Source: Thecamonas trahens ATCC 50062 (lineage: Eukaryota > Apusozoa > Apusomonadida > Apusomonadidae). Taken from it: a DNA stretch of 64,000 nucleotides. Below the pieces are notes generated by a model. It was not told where the DNA came from and made no database searches. It saw only the letters and a program-made list of their open reading frames with translations. Of this stretch, positions 18,857 through 26,728 are shown piece after piece. The position numbers were made by a program, and so were the translations under genes. Position 1 is the first letter of the stretch. Each line of letters opens with the position of its first letter. The stretch is taken from NCBI RefSeq assembly GCF_000142905.1, contig NW_013657661.1, positions 261,793 to 325,792 on the forward strand, read 5' to 3'.

Positions 18857-21643
18857 TCACGAAAGATGCAGCGTGCCGCCAATGTCGGCGTCAACCTTGC
18901 CGAGGCGGCTCCGCTCTTCGTCGATGACCGAATCAAAAAGATTGGTGGTGTTGTCGGCGCGGCGGACGATATCGGTGGCGGCGATGGAATGGCCGAGGGC
19001 GACTCGCTCGGCATCGTTATAGAGCTCGAGATCAAAGAGCAGGTTCTGGGTCGCCTGCGTCGTGCCGCGTCGGATGCGAATGGACCGCACCTCGACCGGC
19101 GCCATCGAGCCGGTCGTCGGATTGCGAGCCCCACTCGCAGCCTCTTGGGCAGCGTCCGAGTCGTCCAACTCGGCGCCAGCGTCGCTGTCAGGCGACGAGT
19201 CGTGCTTGGCGATTGCGCCCGGGCCGTCGTCGTCCTGCGGGATGAGCTCGCCGTTGGGGCCGTGCTTAAAGGTGTGGGAGATAATGATGTCCCTGCGGGC
19301 AGCAGCGCCTTCGTCAAGGCGCTCCAAGTACGCACGGATGTCGTTCTGCAGCGCCTGTGCGATGGGCATGGAGCCCGATGAGGTGACGGCTGACTTGAAA
19401 AGCGAGGCCCTGATGGCTTGGGCACGCTTGTTTGTGCGGTCAAGCATGGCCTGTTTGCGCCGCTTGTCGGGCTCCGCAGCGATACGAGCCTCGAGCGACT
19501 GCAGCTTGGCCAGCTCACCGTTGAGCCAGGCCCGGGTCGACTTGATTCGCTCGCTGTTGAGTGACATGGCTGCCTCGGCAGTCTCCTGCTCAGCCCGGTT
19601 ACGACTAGTCATGACGCGCGACGCGAGCTGGAAGAGCTCGGGGGCATCGCGGGTGACAACTCCACCCTCGTCGTCAAAGATGAGCGGTTGAGCTTTGCCG
19701 GGCACTGTTCGCGGCACCTTTTGAGTCTTGCGAGCAAACGGCGACGAGCCGTCGAGGTAGCGAGTGACTGCTGGTGAGACCTGATAAACGTCGAGGACCT
19801 CCCGCCGAATAGGCTCATTAGCGATCTGGTGCGAGTTCTCGACCTGAGCCCGCTCGTAGAATGGTATATTCCGCTGAGGGACCCGGAGCGAGGCGTCCGT
19901 CACATCGTGAACATCAGAAACAGGACCAGCTGCGCCAGCGGCGGTGTCATCATCGCTCTCGTCAGCAGAGTGGGTCGCCTGCTCGTGGGCCTTGGCAAGC
20001 GCTTCGGCACGCTTGATGTCGGGGAGGACCGCCAGCTGGCAGGCAAAGTCGTAGGTCTTGCGGGTGATGCGCATCAGCTTGTCCAGCTCCGGCGGAGGAA
20101 GAGCGCCCGGTTCGAGCGGGCCCGACGCCGAGTGTGCGAGCGACGACCGCGAGCCGGCGTGGAGCGAAGCAATCGAGGGCTGGGTGAGAAACGTCTGTCG
20201 GTGCGGCGGCGGCTGGACGGTAGGGCCAATCCCCTTGCGGGTCCGGCGCGAGAGGCCGAGCTTGGACTCTTCGAGTCGGAACATGGCCTTGGTGTTGAAG
20301 ACTTTGAGCAGCGGCCGGTTGTCGCTTGACTCCAAGGCAAACGAAGCAAAGTTAGCCGATGGGAAAAGTGTCGTCTGCATGTGCTCGATAAGCGACTGCG
20401 AGACCTCAAACCCGTTGAGCAGCGAGCAGACGAGGCGGTAGACGGCGTTGCGAAACTGAGGGCCAAAGACTGCTGCTGCCTTGGGCTGCAGTGGGAACGA
20501 GGCACCAAAGAGGAGGTAGACGGTTTCTGCAAGCGCATAGCCGACGTAGAGGAGAAAGACGTTGCGGTAGACGCCAAAGAACGAGGCTTGGACAAGCTCG
20601 ATGAACTTGGAGCAGATGGCATGGGTGAGAACGCGTGCCTTCTTGGTCTCCTTGGCCTCGGCCTCAGGCTGCCTGCGGCCCTCAAAGTAGATGACAAAAA
20701 CGTACCAGAAGAGCCAGGCAACGAGCTCTTGAGAGGCAAAGCCAAGAAAGGTCTCGCCAAACGTGGCCGGTGAGTGCTGCTTGGGAATGCGGATAGTGGA
20801 GACGACGAGAGCAACGCCGGCCTCGACGTCCGGCTCAAACGGAGGGTTTCGGAGCGAGTAGACGGTGGTCTGAACTCTGCGGTTGGGGATCGACGCCGCG
20901 CTGTTGACCTCGGTCTGGCCAGAGACGAAAGACTGCACCTTGCGAAGCGCTGGCCGCTGCCGGCGCGACGCAATGATCTTGGACGGCGTGCGGACAAACG
21001 TGAAGTGCGGGTTGCCTGCTCTGTTTGCCTGCGAGTGGCCGAGCTTGCGAGACGACGCCTGCCTCCTCAACTTGGAACCAACACCTAACTGCGGTGGGTT
21101 TGCACCGCGGCGCGAGGGGACAGCGCCCTTGATTGGCGACGAGGCCTGGAAGGCGCGGCCGACGGTGGTAGAGCGCCAGGCAGTAGTCGAGCCGACGGCC
21201 GAGACCAGCGAGTGTGACGAGATAATCGAGTCGATGAGATCTTCTTCCGAGTCGGAGCCCGAGGCTGTGAACGATAGCGAGCACGACGACGAGCCGAGCA
21301 TGCCGGACGAGCCCGAGCCAGACGACAACTCGTCGTCGTCACAGCGGCGACGGCGGGAGCGCGTGGCGGTGATCGAGTCGTCATAGTCGTTGGCAATGAG
21401 CTGTGAGGTCGAGCGGATCCACTCTAGCACGTCCGGTGCCTCCTCGGCCGCCGCCTCCATGGCGTACGACGAGTGCACCGAGGCAAAGTAGCCCGGAAGA
21501 GCGTCCAGATCGGCGAGGGGGCTCGGCCTGGTCCGGGCCGCCGTCGCACCCAACGGATCCATGGAGCCGACCGCCAGCCCACCTGCTCGTCCTCTGCGCC
21601 CGCCCCGCCGCCCACGCGGTTTGACCATACTCGAGGAGAACAT
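18857..21643 (-). CDS. FAM227-like protein, 928 residues
   Basis: Single exon from an ATG at 21643; an in-frame ATG at 21628 is an alternative. The first 280 residues are basic and Ser-rich and look disordered. A folded helical region spans about 290-470, with a segment running from the ATFGETFLGF block through FWYVFVIYFE, a long amphipathic helix, then FPLQPKAAAVFGPQFRNAVYRLVC. This order (FW pair, long helix, Phe/Pro-started block with Phe and Trp/Leu positions) resembles the FAM227 family, whose human members are poorly characterised and testis-enriched. No catalytic motif is visible. The rest is low complexity and charged helices with several Ser/Asp patches. The match is by eye only, so the family name is tentative. 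Confidence 0.6.
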   Translation of the reverse strand: MFSSSMVKPRGRRGGRRGRAGGLAVGSMDPLGATAARTRPSPLADLDALPGYFASVHSSYAMEAAAEEAPDVLEWIRSTSQLIANDYDDSITATRSRRRRCDDDELSSGSGSSGMLGSSSCSLSFTASGSDSEEDLIDSIISSHSLVSAVGSTTAWRSTTVGRAFQASSPIKGAVPSRRGANPPQLGVGSKLRRQASSRKLGHSQANRAGNPHFTFVRTPSKIIASRRQRPALRKVQSFVSGQTEVNSAASIPNRRVQTTVYSLRNPPFEPDVEAGVALVVSTIRIPKQHSPATFGETFLGFASQELVAWLFWYVFVIYFEGRRQPEAEAKETKKARVLTHAICSKFIELVQASFFGVYRNVFLLYVGYALAETVYLLFGASFPLQPKAAAVFGPQFRNAVYRLVCSLLNGFEVSQSLIEHMQTTLFPSANFASFALESSDNRPLLKVFNTKAMFRLEESKLGLSRRTRKGIGPTVQPPPHRQTFLTQPSIASLHAGSRSSLAHSASGPLEPGALPPPELDKLMRITRKTYDFACQLAVLPDIKRAEALAKAHEQATHSADESDDDTAAGAAGPVSDVHDVTDASLRVPQRNIPFYERAQVENSHQIANEPIRREVLDVYQVSPAVTRYLDGSSPFARKTQKVPRTVPGKAQPLIFDDEGGVVTRDAPELFQLASRVMTSRNRAEQETAEAAMSLNSERIKSTRAWLNGELAKLQSLEARIAAEPDKRRKQAMLDRTNKRAQAIRASLFKSAVTSSGSMPIAQALQNDIRAYLERLDEGAAARRDIIISHTFKHGPNGELIPQDDDGPGAIAKHDSSPDSDAGAELDDSDAAQEAASGARNPTTGSMAPVEVRSIRIRRGTTQATQNLLFDLELYNDAERVALGHSIAATDIVRRADNTTNLFDSVIDEERSRLGKVDADIGGTLHLS

Positions 21644-22064
21644 GGGAGGGAGGGAGTGGGAAGGAGTGGGGAGGAGGGAGGGGGGTGAGGGTGAGGGTGA
21701 GGTGGGCGTGGGGTGGGAGGGGGAGGGGGAAGGGGAGGGGGGTGACGCCTGGCGTTCAGAGGGAGAAGCTGGTGGAGGGGATTCGGATGGGGAAGGACGA
21801 GGTGAGGGTAAGGTGGCAGCGATGGAGGGGGGGGGGGTCAGTTGGTGCTAGGTGTGTGTGCGATGGTGGGGGGGGTGGGATCGGAATCGGGGTGGTGGTG
21901 GATCGAGAAGGGAGAGGGCAGGGGGAAACAGGGGCAGGGAAGGGGGGACGGGGCCGGGGCCGGGGACGGGGACACGGGCGGGGACGGGGACAGGGACCGG
22001 GACGGGGACAGGGACAGGGACAGGGATTGGAACAAGACTTGTCTGGACGAGTAGAGAGTAGAGT
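21644..22064. promoter_or_regulatory. Divergent spacer FAM227-like / Mic10 with GGGGAC repeats
   Basis: 421 bases, strongly G-rich on the plus strand. The segment about 21946-22026 is a run of GGGGAC and GGGACA units. No TATA box is evident. The stretch should hold promoters for both divergent genes. Confidence 0.55.
21946..22026. repeat. GGGGAC/GGGACA hexamer array
   Basis: A tandem array of G-rich hexamers upstream of the Mic10-like gene. A second array of the same unit occurs at 39165-39215. Four or more G-runs in close spacing could form a G-quadruplex. Confidence 0.9.
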
Positions 22065-22466
22065 ATGGCGAGCAGTGGACGGCATGGGCAGTCTGAGCTC
22101 CTTGTGTCTGGCATCTTTGACCAGTGCTATGCCAAGGCCATGACCTATGGCGCGGGTGGTGGCCTGGCTGGCCTCACCTCTGCCGTCCTCTTCATCAAGA
22201 GTACGCACATGGGATGGGTGGAAGGGAGGAGAGAAGGGGGGGGGGAGGGGGGGGGGGAGGGGAGGGAGGGAGAGAGAGAAGGGGGTCATACAGCTTCTGA
22301 TAGTCTCACACTCTCCGTTCTGTGGTCAGACTCGAATGCTGTCCGCATGGCGGTGGTGGGCATGGGCGTCGGCGTCGGCCTCGGCATTGCCGTCGCCCAG
22401 TGCTCCCAGGCCCTCAAGACGCCTGTCATTACAGAGAAGGTCGCCCACGGGACAGCAAACGAGTAG
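22065..22466 (+). CDS. Mic10-like MICOS subunit (MINOS1/DUF543)
   Basis: Two exons, 22065-22200 and 22330-22466, joined at a GTACGC donor and GTCAG acceptor; 90 residues. The first hydrophobic helix carries a glycine-rich GAGGGLAGL and the second GMGVGVGLGIA followed by a Cys, just as in Mic10, where GxGxGxG motifs in both helices drive oligomerisation. The N-terminal segment (FDQCYAKAMTYG) matches the WDRCLADAVVKIG-type entry of Mic10. Mic10 bends the mitochondrial inner membrane at cristae junctions. The frame is restored only by splicing; read-through gives an acidic low-complexity insert. It converges with the INPP4 gene. Confidence 0.85.
   Translation: MASSGRHGQSELLVSGIFDQCYAKAMTYGAGGGLAGLTSAVLFIKSTHMGWVEGRREGGGEGGGEGREGEREGGHTASDSLTLSVLWSDSNAVRMAVVGMGVGVGLGIAVAQCSQALKTPVITEKVAHGTANE
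22201..22329 (+). other. Mic10 intron
   Basis: A 129-base phase-1 intron, donor GTACGC, acceptor GTCAG. It contains a long G/A-rich tract on the sense strand, unlike the other introns, which are C-rich on the sense strand. Confidence 0.85.
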
Positions 22467-22561
22467 GAGTAAACATGATGGTTAGCTGGTGCCTTTCGTG
22501 TTGTGTCCTTTGGGGAAGGGCGCGGGGGGAGAGGGGGGCAACGAGGCGCGGCTGCCGTCCG

Positions 22562-25500
22562 CTACTTGCGCGGCGGCTGATAGGCGGCGGGGAGCATGCG
22601 CTTCTGGAGGGCGTTAAAGGCGTAGCCGGTCTTGCCTGTGTTGAGCTTGACGTTGTCCTTGCGGACGCCAAAGGCGCGCATGGTGTCGGCAACGTCGACA
22701 ACGTCCTCGCTGACCCCGTGATGGCGGGCAAGGAGAAAGGCATGCTCGAGGGTGACCGACATGGCTGTGCGGTCTTTGGCCGACTTACAGCACGTCGCGC
22801 GCCCTCCTCCGACCGCCCGGGTCAGTGCCGACGCGATCTGCAGCAGCTCGGTGTTCTTCGAGCCGCGCGCCGTCGCGCTGAGGCTGCGCTCCAGCTCGGC
22901 GACCAGCTCGGCCACGGCCGCGCCGCGGTCGAGCCGTGCCGTGTACGCCCGCAGCGCCTCGAGCGCTTCCTCGTTGATGAGGCCCTGGAGCTCGGCAGAG
23001 CCCAGTAGGAAACGGAGGCTCGAATGGGCCTCGCCAAAGTTGGCCAGTGACTGCTGCTCGTTGATGCCCTGCGAGACCAGGAGCGGCACGACGCCAAACT
23101 CGACAAACTCGCGCCACCGGCCACCGAGCGTGTCCAGCGTTGCCTGCTTCGCCACCGCTAGCGAGAGCGAGAGCACGTATCCGCCCGCAGGCCGCCGCCC
23201 AAGCTCCACAACGTCGAACGACGCCGCAGACGCAGAGCCGACAAGCGCCACAGGGAAGAAACGCAACCGCACGTCGACCTTGGTCAGCGACCGCATGCCC
23301 ACGTCCATGTCGCCGAGCATGCCCAGCTCGCGCCCGCGGGTTGAAAGCAGCGACTCGATCTGGAACAGATACCCGCATGTCGCCCATGAATTGAGCCGCG
23401 CCACGTCGCCGCGGTCGGCTGCGGTGCGCGCCTCGGTCGCTAGCGACGTTGTCAGCATTGAGAGCACATGGCAGAGCACGACCTCGACCCGGATCGAGAT
23501 CTCCCACGCCACCGCATCAACCCGTGCCTGTCGTGCCTGCCGCGCCTCCTCCCGCGCTGCTGCCACGACCTCGTCATCGCCACCACTTCCGTCGTCGTCG
23601 CCTGTTGCTGAGGCGAGCCCTGCGCGCTCCAGCGCAACAAGCTCTTCGTGGAGCTGGCGGAGGCCGCCGTTCTTGAACCCATACACGTGGGCCGCCGGCG
23701 CGCCCGACGTCACGGTCACGTACTCGGTCTCGGCCTCGACTTCTAACCCGCGACCACGGACTCGCAGCCGTTGGATGTATAGATTTGTCGCCACAAATCG
23801 CGCCGCATCGTCAGCCTTGCGAGCTGATGCTTTGAACTGCGAGCCGTGGACCGACGACGCGAGGCAGACTGCGAGGCCTGTCGCAAGCACTCCAGCCAAG
23901 TAGTGGCGCAGCTTGTTGATCTTGTCCACAAGGAGCTCCTCGCCTGGCGTCGGTCTTCCGGTCTCGACCACTCCCATGTACGTTCCGGCAAATTGCGTCG
24001 TGGCTTCTGCGAGCTGGGCCATTCGCTCCTGAGTGTACATCAGCAGCAGCTTGCGTGGGACGTCAAATGTAAACGGCGACGGCGAGAGTGTCTCTGTTGC
24101 CAACACCATACTGCTCTCGCCCGCGCGCAGCGCGTATCGCCGCTCGGCCAGCGCCCGATGCCGCGCCACGGCCACGTCCTCTACGCTCACCGCCAAATGA
24201 CCAGCTGGGCTTCCGGTCGCCGGGACTCGAATCGGCCGACCAACGCTGCCGCCCGGCTCGAGCTCGAGCGCAGACATGGCAAAGGACGCGCGCCCGACGC
24301 AATTTTCCGACACTTCTTGGTTATGCCGCGCGCCAGCGCTACTCTCCGCCGAAGACCCGCGCCGCTTTGAACCAAGGCGAGAGAGGAACGAACCCGAGCG
24401 CGCGCGCCCGGGAGGCCCCGCGGTCTCGGCATTGGCCGCTTCGCGGTCGCGCGAGGTGACAAGCGTCAGGTTCTTGGCTGTTGTGCTCGGCGAGCCGGCG
24501 CAGAGCTCAAAATGGACCCGCGACCGCGACCGCCGCTCGGCGCCGGCACAGAGCGGAACCGGTACCATGATGAGAAACCGGGCACTTCGTTCGGCGCCCA
24601 CAATCTGCATCTCCGTGTGGCCCACGAGCTTGTACTCGGCAGTCGCAACCTCGGACGAGAGCACACGCTTCCGCAGTTCGACCGGCTCGCTGCCTTGGCC
24701 ACGGCCTCGAGCAAGGAGCGCGCACGAGTCTGACCCGCTTCGTGCCCTCGCTCCGCCGCTGATCTCCAAGCCTGACTCGGTCGCTGCAGGGTTTGCCGAG
24801 CCGGAATCGGTCCCAATCTCGCGCGCTTCCGGCGCGGCGGCCATCAGACACTTGACATTGACAAACACGCCCGAGCCTACCAGTGCCTCGTCAACATCGT
24901 CAGCCGCCACTGAGACCCAGACCAGCTGCTCGTAGTCGTTTTCGCTTCCGCTTGGCTCTGACGACGTGTCCGAGTCAGAGCCCGAGTCTGAGCCCGAGTT
25001 GGGCCCCGAACTTGGACCTGAGTCGGAGGCGCTGTCGCTGCCGTCGTCCTGAGCCTCCGCGGGCTCGGCGCCAAACAGCAGTTCAGCCGCCTCCATAGTA
25101 AGAACGGCATCGAGTGCGTCCGAGGTGGCAGCCACCGATGCAGCCACCGGATCCGCGCCTCCCGGCCCCGCCTCGCGGCCGTAGCAGCGGCAGCACCCGT
25201 CTTCGGTGACGGCGATGCCAAAAAGTGACATTTGCTCGTGACAAACACAGGTACAGGTCACGCGGGTAAGGTCGAGCGAGCTGGGCCGGCTGCTGTCGCC
25301 CGCGGCAGCATCACTGTCGGTATCCGTCGGCGTCGGCGTCAGCGTCGGCGTCGGCGGCAGAGGGCGCTTGGGACGGGCGGGCGACTTTGCGGCCGCAACT
25401 GCAGCAGAAGCAGCGGCAGCAGCTGAGACCGAGCGCGAGGCTTGCGAGAGCGGAACCATCGAGGCGCGACGCTTGGAGACGGCCAGCTGGCCTAAATGAT

Positions 25501-25954
25501 CGGCAAACTCGGCCTGGAACTTGAGCGTCTCCTGTAGCCAGCAGACTTTGCAGACGGCATCGTCCGCACCGGACTTTGCCGGATCAGCAGCGGTGGCGTC
25601 TGCTTGTTGCAGAGCGGGGGCAGGAGCAATGGGCGGCGGCGGCGCGTGGAGCGGCGAAAAGGCGACAGGTGGCGGGCGAGGGAAGCGAAGGCATGGCGCG
25701 CAAAAGCCGAGACCACAAGCGGCACAGACGCACCGCCTCCTCTTGCGCTTCTTGGCAAAGGCCACACCGCACAGTGCGCATGCGTCCTCTCCTACCAAAC
25801 TCTCCTCCAGCGGGTTCCCGCCCTCGCCACTTCCAGCCGAGCCACTCGCCGTCGCCGTCGCCGCCGCGGCCGCCGTCGCCGCCGCTGACCCGTGGCGCTC
25901 TCTCCCCGACATGCGCCGCGAGATGCGTCGTAGCAGACCCGGACGTTGGGCCAT
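22562..25954 (-). CDS. Inositol polyphosphate 4-phosphatase (INPP4-like) with N-terminal zinc finger
   Basis: 1,130 residues, single exon, ATG at 25954. The C-terminus has CKSAKDRTAMSVTLE (about residue 1056), the CX5R active site typical of INPP4 enzymes, and the tail YAFNALQKRMLPAAYQPP matches the INPP4 end. These phosphatases remove the 4-phosphate of PI(3,4)P2 to give PI3P. Residues about 58-135 hold a FYVE-like zinc finger (CALC, a basic RRRC, CAAC, CAPC, CKVC). Between the two lie a Ser/Asp-rich disordered stretch and a large helical region. Animal INPP4 starts with a C2 domain; here a zinc finger sits at the N-terminus. The gene is divergent from myotubularin, which removes the 3-phosphate of the PI3P made here. 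Confidence 0.9.
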   Translation of the reverse strand: MAQRPGLLRRISRRMSGRERHGSAAATAAAAATATASGSAGSGEGGNPLEESLVGEDACALCGVAFAKKRKRRRCVCAACGLGFCAPCLRFPRPPPVAFSPLHAPPPPIAPAPALQQADATAADPAKSGADDAVCKVCWLQETLKFQAEFADHLGQLAVSKRRASMVPLSQASRSVSAAAAASAAVAAAKSPARPKRPLPPTPTLTPTPTDTDSDAAAGDSSRPSSLDLTRVTCTCVCHEQMSLFGIAVTEDGCCRCYGREAGPGGADPVAASVAATSDALDAVLTMEAAELLFGAEPAEAQDDGSDSASDSGPSSGPNSGSDSGSDSDTSSEPSGSENDYEQLVWVSVAADDVDEALVGSGVFVNVKCLMAAAPEAREIGTDSGSANPAATESGLEISGGARARSGSDSCALLARGRGQGSEPVELRKRVLSSEVATAEYKLVGHTEMQIVGAERSARFLIMVPVPLCAGAERRSRSRVHFELCAGSPSTTAKNLTLVTSRDREAANAETAGPPGRARSGSFLSRLGSKRRGSSAESSAGARHNQEVSENCVGRASFAMSALELEPGGSVGRPIRVPATGSPAGHLAVSVEDVAVARHRALAERRYALRAGESSMVLATETLSPSPFTFDVPRKLLLMYTQERMAQLAEATTQFAGTYMGVVETGRPTPGEELLVDKINKLRHYLAGVLATGLAVCLASSVHGSQFKASARKADDAARFVATNLYIQRLRVRGRGLEVEAETEYVTVTSGAPAAHVYGFKNGGLRQLHEELVALERAGLASATGDDDGSGGDDEVVAAAREEARQARQARVDAVAWEISIRVEVVLCHVLSMLTTSLATEARTAADRGDVARLNSWATCGYLFQIESLLSTRGRELGMLGDMDVGMRSLTKVDVRLRFFPVALVGSASAASFDVVELGRRPAGGYVLSLSLAVAKQATLDTLGGRWREFVEFGVVPLLVSQGINEQQSLANFGEAHSSLRFLLGSAELQGLINEEALEALRAYTARLDRGAAVAELVAELERSLSATARGSKNTELLQIASALTRAVGGGRATCCKSAKDRTAMSVTLEHAFLLARHHGVSEDVVDVADTMRAFGVRKDNVKLNTGKTGYAFNALQKRMLPAAYQPPRK

Positions 25955-26027
25955 GGCTTTCCCCCCTGGTGCGTGACGTGAGAACAGTGTGGGAGAAGGG
26001 GGGAGGGAGTGAGAGGAGTATGGCTAC

Positions 26028-26028
<1 letters not shown>

Positions 26029-26092
<64 letters not shown>
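26029..26092. repeat. GTCGTG hexamer repeat
   Basis: About ten perfect GTCGTG units, lying within the 5' leader or promoter of the INPP4-like gene, where the sense strand reads CCACGA-type units. Confidence 0.95.
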
Positions 26093-26649
26093 ACTCGGTG
26101 GCTGCGTGAGGAAGCGGCTGGCCGTCGCCGTCGCCGTGGTGGTCCTCGCCATGGCCAGGGAGTCAATGACAGGATTTGCTTGGCCATTGGCTGGCTGACT
26201 CTCTCGTTGCGTTGCAAGTTGGGTTGGGGAAATCGTTGCTACCGGCCTTTGCTGAGGCAGCGTACGGCTGCAGGCCGATCGGGCTTGGGGTTGATCAACT
26301 GCAGCGACTACCCTGCCTTTATGACGCCATTGAGGTGTGAGTCCCGGGCGTGGGGTGCTGCTGGCTCATCACGGCCGATCCAGCCCGATGTTACAGCTTG
26401 AGGCTGTCCTCATGGCTTGTGGTATTAGCCAATCGCGCCCTGTGGAAGCCCATCATGACTTGTGAATGCCTTTGCAACTACCAGTACTACCCAGCTACAA
26501 AGTGTGGTTGCTCTCTTGACGCTATTGTTCTGATGCTAGTCCGGAGTGCAGCCGATCGCGGCCTGTGGTCGCCAGCCCGGGCACGACAAGGCCGCCGCCA
26601 TGGCACCGGCACGGCCAAGTCCAAGTCGCGCACGCGAGAGAGAGGGTCA

Positions 26650-26700
26650 CCCCCCCCCCCCCCCCACACACACACACACACAACACACACACACACACGC
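26650..26700. repeat. C homopolymer followed by CA repeat
   Basis: A run of C residues then repeated CA units, ending about 28 bases before the myotubularin ATG. It is part of that gene's leader. Confidence 0.9.
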
Positions 26701-26728
26701 ATACCTCGCTCCCTCGCCTCACGCATAA

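Larger units (their letters stand above)
25955..26728. promoter_or_regulatory. Divergent spacer INPP4 / myotubularin
   Basis: 774 bases between the starts of two phosphoinositide phosphatases. It holds a GTCGTG hexamer run (26029-26092), then unique sequence, then a C run and CA repeat (26650-26700) close to the myotubularin start. No RNA gene or ORF with family resemblance is seen. Confidence 0.6.
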
